From: Parcubacteria group bacterium
GTDB lineage: Bacteria; Patescibacteriota; Minisyncoccia; Phycocordibacterales; CALRBT01
Assembly: GCA_943354475.1 (NCBI GenBank)
Contig: CALRBT010000011.1
Span: 1 to 33,104 of the forward strand
Direction: 5' to 3'
Length of the DNA stretch: 33,104 bases
Below the pieces are notes generated by a model that made no database searches, was not told where the DNA came from, and worked only from the letters and a program-made list of their open reading frames with translations. Position numbers and translations under genes: made by a program. Each line of letters starts with the position of its first letter. Position 1 is the stretch's first letter. Shown piece by piece: positions 25,546-33,104 of this stretch.

Positions 25546-25980
25546 GTGGCTATGAATATACCAGAGTCCATAAGAAAAATCAAGGGTGGTTTTTTGGATA
25601 GATTAGGTCTTAATCTTTCTCATGATATTTTCGTTATATTGCTCATTATTTTAGTTGCTTTAGCAAGTTTTGGATTAGGGAGGCTTTCGGTTCTTGATAA
25701 TAAAAAAACACCAATTCGTATTGAATCAGGAGGTCAGATGGGATCTCTTTTGGACGGGAGTAATGCGGTATCTCAAAATACTATCCAAGCTGAAACCAAA
25801 GGGGTTCCAAGTGTTGGTGCCTCCGGTACATATGTCGGCTCAAAGACGGGAAAAAGGTACTACTTTCCTTGGTGTGCAACGGCAAATCGAATAGCAGAAG
25901 AAAATAAGGTTTGGTTTGCAACAAAACAAGAGGCTGAAGCTAATGGTTATACACCAGCTTCCAACTGTAAGGGATTATGA
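25546..25980 (+). CDS. TM-anchored protein with Ada-like/sunset-like C-terminal metal-binding domain
   Basis: TM segment then YVGSKTGKRYYFPWCATANRIAEENKVWFATKQEAEANGYTPASNC. Confidence 0.7.
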   Translation: MAMNIPESIRKIKGGFLDRLGLNLSHDIFVILLIILVALASFGLGRLSVLDNKKTPIRIESGGQMGSLLDGSNAVSQNTIQAETKGVPSVGASGTYVGSKTGKRYYFPWCATANRIAEENKVWFATKQEAEANGYTPASNCKGL

Positions 25981-26285
25981 TTCACAAAATTAAAAGACAT
26001 GCCAAGCGAATTACACTCGATACAATCGGATGGATTTTTGTTATACTTGGACTTGTTGGTCTAGTCTTACCGTTTTTACAGGGGTTATTGTTTTTAGCCA
26101 TTGGTTTTTATATCCTTTCAATTCATTCAGCCTATATCCAAAAGATTGTTTATAAGATTAAACACTACCACCCAAAGATTACTCCACATTTTGACCGAAT
26201 TGAAAAGAAAATTGAACATTTCTTTCGTCATCTTATCAACCGTGACGACCCCAAAGATGATCCCAAGAATAAATCAAAAGAATAA
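25977..26285 (+). CDS. Small membrane protein (PGPGW/DUF454-like)
   Basis: LDTIGWIFVILGLVGLVLPFLQGLLFLAIGFYIL; ATGA overlap with the preceding stop. Confidence 0.6.
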   Translation: MIHKIKRHAKRITLDTIGWIFVILGLVGLVLPFLQGLLFLAIGFYILSIHSAYIQKIVYKIKHYHPKITPHFDRIEKKIEHFFRHLINRDDPKDDPKNKSKE

Positions 26286-26415
26286 TTGTTTTTGAATATA
26301 TGAATCCTTTCTTGCGTTTCCTAAACCTTATCAGCTATTCGTCCAGCACAAATCCGCACGGACATGATTTACTCAAAAATTTTTTTAATCGAATAAATCA
26401 CCTAACCCCTAGTAT

Positions 26416-27009
26416 ATGATTGTCGTCGACGTAGAAGCTTCAGGGCTTGATTTCAATAAGCATTCAATTGTGAGTATTGGTGCACTCGATCTCAAACATC
26501 CAACCAATCAGTTTTATGCTGAATGTCGCATTTGGGATGGGGCAGGAATTATGGATGATGCTCTTGAGGTCAATGGATTCACTAAGGAGCAGATTATGGA
26601 TCCAAATAAACAATCTTTGGAGGAAGTCATAACCGCTTTTATGTCATGGATTGAACAGTGTGATGAGTTTACATTGGCTGGGCAAAACCCATCTTTCGAC
26701 AGGGACTACCTCCATAGTTCGGCTACGAGATACCATTTAAACTGGCCCTTAGCTCACAGAACGCTTGATTTGCACTCAGTTGCATATGCCCATCTCATAT
26801 CTCGCGGAATACCAATACCGCTCAAAAACAAGCATTCTGCGCTTAATTTGGATAATATTTTGGAGTATTGTGGTATGCCAGAGGGTGAACCAAAGCCTCA
26901 TAACGCACTTACAGGTACCAAGTCGGCCGCAGAATGTTTCTCAAGAATTCTTTATGACCAAAAGCTTTTACCTGAATTTGATGCTTTTGAGATACCTTGG
27001 AAAGTTTAA
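26416..27009 (+). CDS. DEDDh 3'-5' exonuclease domain protein
   Basis: MIVVDVEASGLDFNKHSIVSIGALDL...GQNPSFDRDYL...PHNALTGTKSAAE. Confidence 0.88.
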   Translation: MIVVDVEASGLDFNKHSIVSIGALDLKHPTNQFYAECRIWDGAGIMDDALEVNGFTKEQIMDPNKQSLEEVITAFMSWIEQCDEFTLAGQNPSFDRDYLHSSATRYHLNWPLAHRTLDLHSVAYAHLISRGIPIPLKNKHSALNLDNILEYCGMPEGEPKPHNALTGTKSAAECFSRILYDQKLLPEFDAFEIPWKV

Positions 27010-27033
27010 ACCTTTTAAATTCTCGAGTGATTG

Positions 27034-27070
27034 AAACAAAAACATCTCACAATGTGAGATGTTTTTGTTT
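27034..27070. terminator. Bidirectional terminator
   Basis: AAACAAAAACATCTCAC-aat-GTGAGATGTTTTTGTTT. Confidence 0.87.
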
Positions 27071-27088
27071 TAGGCTACTGTGTTTAAG

Positions 27089-27529
27089 TTAGTTCATTGA
27101 TGGGGTAGAGGATTTCTTGCTTTGCCAAGCGTCAATACTCCAACTACCAGAACCAAATGCTGAAACGTAGAGGAGACCTCCAATAATCGCTACATTCTTT
27201 AGAGCTTCAAGTATCTGTGCCGCTTGAAAGTGGAAGAAATAAATAGTAAGAATAGTGAAGATGGTGAGCGTACATGCTGCCCACTTTGTCTTGTAGCCAA
27301 CGATGAGCATGAGTCCAGCAATAATTTCAACTGCAATAATGAGGATAAGTAGGGCCATTCCAGCCATAGGAATTTTAACATACTGCATGAGTCCAACCAT
27401 ATTCACCCCACCTGCATTGAGGACGTCCATGAGTTTCTCATATCCAGCATAGATAAAGAGAAGTGCAAGAAATACTCGACCAAGCACTGGATAATAAGAA
27501 GCACACCAATTTTCACATTTTTGCATCAT
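27089..27529 (-). CDS. DoxX family membrane protein
   Basis: YYPVLGRVFLALLFIYAGYEKLMD...AVEIIAGLMLIVGYKTKWAA. Confidence 0.85.
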   Translation of the reverse strand: MMQKCENWCASYYPVLGRVFLALLFIYAGYEKLMDVLNAGGVNMVGLMQYVKIPMAGMALLILIIAVEIIAGLMLIVGYKTKWAACTLTIFTILTIYFFHFQAAQILEALKNVAIIGGLLYVSAFGSGSWSIDAWQSKKSSTPSMN

Positions 27530-27598
27530 AATAATACAGAGTTTACTACACTCAGTTAATTAGCTTTAGTAATACAGCTATATTACTATAAATTCATC

Positions 27599-28087
27599 AT
27601 GAAAAGAAGTTTAAGGCACTGGCTCCTCAAGACTGAGCCAGGTTCATATTCGATAGATGATCTAAAACGTCAAGGTAAGACGAGGTGGGATGGTGTACGA
27701 AATTATCAAGCAAGGAATTACATGCGAGATTCTATGAGGCTGGGGGATAGGGTCCTCATTTACCACTCAAACGGTAAGGCTCCGGCTATTGCTGGATTGG
27801 CTACAGTCTCTGCCTCGGCAATCCCTGACGCAAGTCAATTTGACCATATGAGCCAATATTTTGATAAAAAGGCAAGTAAGGACAGGCCAATTTGGTGGGC
27901 AACTGAGGTCAAATTTACTAAAAAGTTATCCACAGAACTACCCCTTAAAGACTTGCAAATGAGCAAAGAACTTGAAGGTATGGTTTTGCTAAAACGAGGC
28001 TCAAGATTGTCCGTCCAGCCGGTAAAAGAGGAAGAATTTGATACAATACTAAAAATGACAAGTCAAGAAAAAAAGCCTTATTATTAG
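27599..28087 (+). CDS. EVE domain-containing protein
   Basis: RHWLLKTEPGSYSIDDLKRQGKTRWDGVRNYQARNYMRDSMRLGDRVLIYHSN. Confidence 0.92.
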   Translation: MKRSLRHWLLKTEPGSYSIDDLKRQGKTRWDGVRNYQARNYMRDSMRLGDRVLIYHSNGKAPAIAGLATVSASAIPDASQFDHMSQYFDKKASKDRPIWWATEVKFTKKLSTELPLKDLQMSKELEGMVLLKRGSRLSVQPVKEEEFDTILKMTSQEKKPYY

Positions 28088-28219
28088 CCACAGATTCTGG
28101 TTTGACAGGAGAAAGAAATCCTTGTTTAACCATTGACAAAAAGATTTCAAAATGTTACTATATAGGAAATCCAGTGTATATCTGGATTTTCTAGTTTTGG
28201 ATCAATCTGCCGGGGTAAA

Positions 28220-28786
28220 GTGTTGAATTTTATTCATTCCTGGCAAGTAGAGAAAAGACGAAAAATTATGTTAGAAATTGCAACCGGTTTGTTGGTTTAT
28301 ATAGTAACAACTCATGGAAATCAGGGTGTGGCAGACGAGCCAGCACTCAAAGTACAGGCACAAAAGGTCCGTACGGTTCCCGCTAGAGATAATAATCTAG
28401 CCTTAGTACCTAGGAATACTCCTGTGTTGAGTAAGTCTCAGGCTGAAGTTAAGCAAAAGGTAAAAGAATATTTTGCCGATACACCACTCCTAAGTGAGAT
28501 TGCAAGTTGTGAGTCTCGTTTTAACCAATTTGGTAAAGACGGATCAATTTACAGAGGTGAGATCAATCCAGCTGACGTTGGGGTAATGCAGATCAACGAG
28601 TATTACCACCTTCAAACGTCAAAAAAGCTTGGGCTCGATATACACACGCTTGAGGGAAACATGGCATATGCCCGGTATCTCTACGAGCGAGAGGGTAGTG
28701 TACCCTGGAATTCTTCCTCATATTGTTGGAGAAAGTACGAAAGTATTTCTTCAAAAGGAGGTCAACTAGCACTAGCTAAAAAATAG
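28220..28786 (+). CDS. Secreted transglycosylase-like (SLT/lysozyme-like) protein
   Basis: LLSEIASCESRFNQFGKDGSIYRGEINPADVGVMQINEYYH...GNMAYARYLY; start uncertain (GTG 28220 or ATG 28268); upstream TTGACA-17-TACTAT. Confidence 0.75.
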   Translation: MLNFIHSWQVEKRRKIMLEIATGLLVYIVTTHGNQGVADEPALKVQAQKVRTVPARDNNLALVPRNTPVLSKSQAEVKQKVKEYFADTPLLSEIASCESRFNQFGKDGSIYRGEINPADVGVMQINEYYHLQTSKKLGLDIHTLEGNMAYARYLYEREGSVPWNSSSYCWRKYESISSKGGQLALAKK

Positions 28787-28792
28787 AAAATA

Positions 28793-28834
28793 AAGAAACA
28801 CCCCTGAAAGCAAAGCTTTCAGGGGTGTTTCTTT
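28793..28834 (+). terminator. Intrinsic terminator
   Basis: AAAGAAACACCCCTGAAAGC-aaa-GCTTTCAGGGGTGTTTCTTT-like stem. Confidence 0.88.
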
Positions 28835-28860
28835 ATACTAAGGAATAAAAGAGAAAACAA

Positions 28861-28890
28861 AAAAGACTCGGATTGCTCCGAGTCTTTTTT
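28861..28890. terminator. Intrinsic terminator (csp side)
   Basis: AAAAGACTCGGA-ttgc-TCCGAGTCTTTTTT. Confidence 0.85.
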
Positions 28891-28924
28891 GTTTTGTTCT
28901 GTAAGTTCCAGAACCTAACCTGAG

Positions 28925-29125
28925 TTAGGCGCGAGAAACGTTTACAGCGTTAGGACCTTTTGGTGAGTCAGCTACTTCGAAAGCCAATGAATCACCTTCT
29001 TTCAGATCATCAAACATAACTCCTACGAGTTCTTTTGAATGAAAGAAGAGATCTTTTGAACCATCTTCAGGGCTGATAAAACCAAAACCTTTGTCCTTTA
29101 CGAGTTTCTTGATGATTCCCTTCAT
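28925..29125 (-). CDS. Cold shock domain protein
   Basis: MKGIIKKLVKDKGFGFISPEDGSKDLFFHSKELVGVMFDDLKEGDSLAFEV; start at 29125 rather than 29215. Confidence 0.93.
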   Translation of the reverse strand: MKGIIKKLVKDKGFGFISPEDGSKDLFFHSKELVGVMFDDLKEGDSLAFEVADSPKGPNAVNVSRA

Positions 29126-29397
29126 AAACGCAATGTGTTTAGTATCTAATTTCACAAAGATTGCGTATCGAGAGATTCGACGAGGCTCCACTAAATAGCT
29201 ACTTTGTGATTTCAATTATAGTACCTGGGCTTAGATTTGTCAATGACTATTGTGCACCTTTCAATTTTTCGTAAACGTAAGTATAGATGAGGCCAATTTG
29301 AGTAATGAGGAGATCGTGCAACCACCCTTGTTACCTATAGTCTTTTTGGCAGTTTACTGAGTAGTGCAAATAACTTTAATTCTAATTTAACAACCAT

Positions 29398-30144
29398 ATG
29401 AAGAAAAAAAATCTCATCAAAATTGTTCCCCTGATTGCAATTACACTTCTTGCGTTAACGAGTGGATTTAGCTCAGTTGCATTCGCCGATTCAACAACGA
29501 CAAGTTCTTCAGTTGAAATGAAGCGTGGCTTATTCAAGTACTCACCCATGGCTCAAGGTGGGGGGGTGCTTGGGACGGTTACAGGAATTACAGGGACAAA
29601 TATCTCTGTAAAAGATTCGAAAGGTGTACTGTTTAGTGTCGATGCAAGCACTGCAAAATTATTCAAAGATTTTGCTTCAACCACGATTGCGATTACTGAT
29701 ATAAAAGTAGGGGACTCTGTTATGGTTCGTGGCACGACAGTAGGGGTAAATGTTAAGGCTGCTGTAGTCATTGCGGGGAAGTTTACACACCGTGGTTTGG
29801 TTATTGGAAAGCATCATGGGTGGATGCATAAAGAAGACGCTGATGATAAAGGAAAGAGGGGATTTGGAGTTAGAGGTGTGGTGACGACCATTAGCGGATC
29901 AAACCTTACTCTAAACGCGCAGAACAGCACAACATACAATGTTGATGCAAGTAATGCCGTAATATTCAAAGGTCAGCCAAAAGCGACAAGTACTCTATCT
30001 GAAATTAAGAGCGGGGATTCTGTCATCGTTCGTGGTGTGGTAAATGGAACAACGATTACCGCAACAACCATCATTGATGGAATTACTCAGAAAGATAAAA
30101 TGGGAAAACATAAGTACGGTTTTAAGAAAGGGGAGGATAAGTAA
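29398..30144 (+). CDS. Secreted DUF5666-like repeat protein
   Basis: Signal peptide; two related repeats GTVTGITGTNISVKDSKG..VDAST.. and GVVTTISGSNLTLNAQNSTTYNVDASN. Confidence 0.75.
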   Translation: MKKKNLIKIVPLIAITLLALTSGFSSVAFADSTTTSSSVEMKRGLFKYSPMAQGGGVLGTVTGITGTNISVKDSKGVLFSVDASTAKLFKDFASTTIAITDIKVGDSVMVRGTTVGVNVKAAVVIAGKFTHRGLVIGKHHGWMHKEDADDKGKRGFGVRGVVTTISGSNLTLNAQNSTTYNVDASNAVIFKGQPKATSTLSEIKSGDSVIVRGVVNGTTITATTIIDGITQKDKMGKHKYGFKKGEDK

Positions 30145-30165
30145 TAAACTAGAACCAAAACAAAC

Positions 30166-30203
30166 TCAAAACCCTTGCGCAGAATTCTGCGCAAGGGTTT
30201 TGA
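30166..30203. terminator. Bidirectional palindromic terminator
   Basis: TCAAAACCCTTGCGCAGAATTCTGCGCAAGGGTTTTGA. Confidence 0.88.
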
Positions 30204-30517
30204 CAAATTAATTAAAGGTCGCACCAAAGGAAATTCACGAGGGTGGGGGAGTCAGATCGGATTATCCACCGGACTTACTCCCCCGCTCGGATTCAAAAAA
30301 ACGGGAGGGTTAGAAACCAGAAGAGTTTAAAAAGAATAAAGAAGATATTACAGGAAAATCTTCCATGATTTTTGTGAGCCATCTATAGGGTAGGGACGAC
30401 GGGAAATTGATATCTAGTGCCCAAGGCAGGCAAGTGCCACCTCGCTCTAGGCTATATGTCGCACAATATATCTTTTGCGACATATATACTCTTTTACTTA
30501 CTATAACTAAGCAACGT

Positions 30518-30546
30518 CGCCCGGTCCATTATTTGTGGACCGGGCG
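30518..30546. terminator. Strong hairpin downstream of the minus-strand gene 30564-30824
   Basis: CGCCCGGTCCA-ttatttg-TGGACCGGGCG; little T tract. Confidence 0.5.
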
Positions 30547-30563
30547 TAGCCTAATTAGCCGCT

Positions 30564-30824
30564 CTATATATTATGACCAAATTCAATCTGCTGGTTGAGT
30601 GCCTCTAGGGCTCCAGAGAGATTACCGGATTCAAGCGCTTCTCGTACCGCTCGCAGTGTTTCTTGTGCGGCAGTGAGGTTATCGGTCACCAGTTGGAATC
30701 GACTCCTGACTGCCCCTGTGGGTATTGATGAATCGCCACCGCTCATCAGTCCAGCCTTGTGAGGTCCGACGTGATGGATCGTCATTGTCAGACACTCATC
30801 GATAGTTCCCGTATTTTTTGCCAT
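30564..30824 (-). CDS. Hypothetical protein (GC-rich accessory unit)
   Basis: Likely start MAKNTGTIDE after GAGGAGA; promoter TTGCAA-17-TATAAA on minus strand. Confidence 0.7.
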   Translation of the reverse strand: MAKNTGTIDECLTMTIHHVGPHKAGLMSGGDSSIPTGAVRSRFQLVTDNLTAAQETLRAVREALESGNLSGALEALNQQIEFGHNI

Positions 30825-31003
30825 AGCCACTCTTCTCCTCATTGTTTGAATTGGGTTTGATTAGCCAAATATTTTATAACACAACTATCAGTCTTTTGCA
30901 ACTAGGTAAAAATTTCCATTTTAAGAGGGGATTCACTTCCCTATTTTGACTCAAAACGGTAGAATGGAAGCAATAAAAGTAATTCCTTCGACTCTATTTT
31001 TTT

Positions 31004-31972
31004 ATGATTCACTTCAAGCGATTTATAATTGGATTTACAGTCGTTGCTATTGTCTTACTTGGAACTCTGGTGAGTTCGTTCTCGTTTTACAAGGGTACAT
31101 CAGAGGCACCTCCTGATTTACTTACCACAAATGTTGATTATAAAAATAAGACAATCAACGACGACGGATCATCAATTAATACTATTGAAGCTTCAGGTGG
31201 TTCTTTAATCAATTCTTCGCTCATTGCTGACATTTATGAGAGCACTTTGGAAGCATTGAGTTCATTTGGAGTATACCAAAGCCTTGCGTCAGTTGTTCCA
31301 GGACTACCACATAAAGTTTATATAAAAATATATCCAGGCGAGCGAAAGGAGCAGATTGCTGACAAACTTGCAAAACAATTTAAGTGGAAAGAAAAAGATA
31401 AAAAGAATTTTCTTAATGAGTTTGAGCCGATTAATATTACAAACGATGGACACTATTATCCTGGTTTTTATGCTGTAGATTCAAACGCATCCAGTACAGA
31501 AATTAGAGATATCCTGTTCGGTAAATTTCAAAAGGATGTTGCGAGTCGTTACCCAAAATCAACCAGTGAGCAAGTTCCGCTCAACATGGCCCTTACGGTT
31601 GCCTCTCTTATTCAACGAGAAGCTGGGGGTAAAGAGGATTTAGCTTTAATCTCGGGAATTATTTGGAACAGGATGTTTATCGGAATGAATCTTCAGGTTG
31701 ACGCAACACTTCAGTACGCAAAGGGTAAAAAAGGTAATTGGTGGCCAAGAGTTTTATCAAAAGATAAGTTTATCCCCTCCTTATATAATACCTACAAAAA
31801 TAATGGCCTACCTCCATCCCCTATTTCAAATGTAAGCCTCGCTTCGCTTCAAGCAGCGCTTAATCCTGTAAAAACAGATTGCATCTTTTATTTACATGCT
31901 AAGGACCGTTCCTTTCACTGCTCACCAACATATCAAGGTCATCTCGATAATATAAAAAAGTATCTCAAGTAA
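31004..31972 (+). CDS. mltG: Endolytic transglycosylase MltG (YceG-like)
   Basis: LTVASLIQREAGGKEDLALISGIIWNRMFIGMNLQVDATLQYA...NGLPPSPISNVSLASLQAALNP. Confidence 0.92.
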   Translation: MIHFKRFIIGFTVVAIVLLGTLVSSFSFYKGTSEAPPDLLTTNVDYKNKTINDDGSSINTIEASGGSLINSSLIADIYESTLEALSSFGVYQSLASVVPGLPHKVYIKIYPGERKEQIADKLAKQFKWKEKDKKNFLNEFEPINITNDGHYYPGFYAVDSNASSTEIRDILFGKFQKDVASRYPKSTSEQVPLNMALTVASLIQREAGGKEDLALISGIIWNRMFIGMNLQVDATLQYAKGKKGNWWPRVLSKDKFIPSLYNTYKNNGLPPSPISNVSLASLQAALNPVKTDCIFYLHAKDRSFHCSPTYQGHLDNIKKYLK

Positions 31973-32011
31973 CACGAGATACTAATACGGAAAAGTATTC
32001 CTTAACTCTTT

Positions 32012-33104
32012 TCACTTTTTATTAAAATATCGTTTGTGTTGCAACTTCTTCGGAAGAAAATCTTCGGTACTGTACTGCTCATATCCTTTACCATAGCCAA
32101 GTTCTTTCATTAGTTTTGTAGGTGCATTTCGTATCATCATTGGAATTTCCAAGTTGCCGTACTCCTTCGCATCAATGAGTGCTTCTTGATAGGCGTCATA
32201 AGCACTTCTATCTTTCTTGGATCCTGCGAGATACGCTACAGCGTGGGCAAGATTTATGCCACATTCAGGTAATCCAATGATTTCAACTGCCCTGAAGGCC
32301 GCGTTCGCCACAACTAAAGCGGTTGGTTGTGCAAGTCCTATATCTTCACTTGCAAAGATAACCATACGGCGCGCAATAAACTTTGGATCCTCACCTGATG
32401 CGATCATTCGTGCCAGATAGTAGATGGCAGCATCAGGTTGGCTCGCACGCATACTTTTTATAAATGCACTGATAGTGTTGTGATGTTCTTCGTCCGCTTT
32501 ATCGTATCGCAAGAATTTAGACTGCAAGGTTTCTTTGAGTGACTCAACCGTTATTTTTCCATAAAGTTTTTGAGCCTGATCAATGGTTGTTATAGCAACC
32601 CTCGCATCACCATTTGCCATAGCGATAAGCCATTCTCGAGCATCTTTCTTTATTTTACCGGTAACCCTGTCGATAATTTTTGAAATTTCCTCATCACTTA
32701 GTTGATGAAGAGTAAATACACGACACCTAGAGAGAAGTGCAGAAATCACCTCAAAACTTGGGTTTTCTGTGGTCGCGCCAATCAAGGACAAAGCGCCACT
32801 TTCAACAAATGGAAGAAGGTAGTCTTGCTGTGTTTTATTAAATCGATGGATTTCGTCGAGGAAAAGAATTTTTGGCTTGCCCGTCTCTGGAACAGCCGCA
32901 ATTTTTCTGATGTCGTCTTTGCCGGCTGATACTGCTGATAATTCAAAAAATTCAGCATCAAGACTGTTCGCATATATTCGAGCCAATGTGGTCTTCCCTA
33001 CTCCAGGGGGACCCCAAAGGATGAAAGAAAAAAGGTGTTTATTTTTTATAGCAGTAGAGAGTGGTTTCCCCTCCCCTACTAGATGTTCTTGACCGATGAA
33101 ATCT
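32012..33104 (-). CDS. rarA: Replication-associated recombination protein A / AAA ATPase (partial, runs off window)
   Basis: [15 protein letters not shown]...[40 protein letters not shown]; frame remains open to 33104. Confidence 0.93.
   Translation of the reverse strand, partial: DFIGQEHLVGEGKPLSTAIKNKHLFSFILWGPPGVGKTTLARIYANSLDAEFFELSAVSAGKDDIRKIAAVPETGKPKILFLDEIHRFNKTQQDYLLPFVESGALSLIGATTENPSFEVISALLSRCRVFTLHQLSDEEISKIIDRVTGKIKKDAREWLIAMANGDARVAITTIDQAQKLYGKITVESLKETLQSKFLRYDKADEEHHNTISAFIKSMRASQPDAAIYYLARMIASGEDPKFIARRMVIFASEDIGLAQPTALVVANAAFRAVEIIGLPECGINLAHAVAYLAGSKKDRSAYDAYQEALIDAKEYGNLEIPMMIRNAPTKLMKELGYGKGYEQYSTEDFLPKKLQHKRYFNKK

Noticed and set aside
30407-30598. 63-aa plus-strand ORF
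   Set aside because: Covers two strong hairpins and the end of the opposing accessory gene; no SD or domain.

Overview
This 33.1 kb window looks like chromosomal DNA from a low-GC Candidate Phyla Radiation bacterium, probably Parcubacteria-like; that placement is an inference from gene content and style. It is dense in housekeeping genes: greA, class I lysyl-tRNA synthetase, a division/cell-wall cluster (mraZ-rsmH-ftsL-like-PBP-murF), rmuC, rplU, recR, dnaB, cysS, corA, an S41 peptidase, rplI, rpmA, csp, mltG and a rarA fragment at the right edge. There is one tRNA-Glu(CUC). I saw no CRISPR array, rRNA, transposase or integrase. The most interesting signal is a pair of gap-free, equal-length (127 nt) intergenic elements in the mraZ-murF cluster. 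Both start at the stop codon of the upstream gene, share a conserved core, and are closed by an 18-bp outer stem whose sequence differs between copies while pairing is kept. At least five compensatory double substitutions point to a structured RNA or DNA element. The second signal is a set of small single-gene units scattered among the core genes. They have higher GC, their own near-consensus sigma70-type promoter, a Shine-Dalgarno sequence and usually their own terminator, while core genes mostly start without a Shine-Dalgarno in contexts such as ACCATATG. Other observations include a tRNA-Glu-derived repeat/antisense structure, hairpin plus CCTA-type composite repeats, a frameshifted peptidoglycan-binding protein, candidate structured noncoding regions and MraZ-box-like repeats. 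All alignments, pairings and counts were done by eye.
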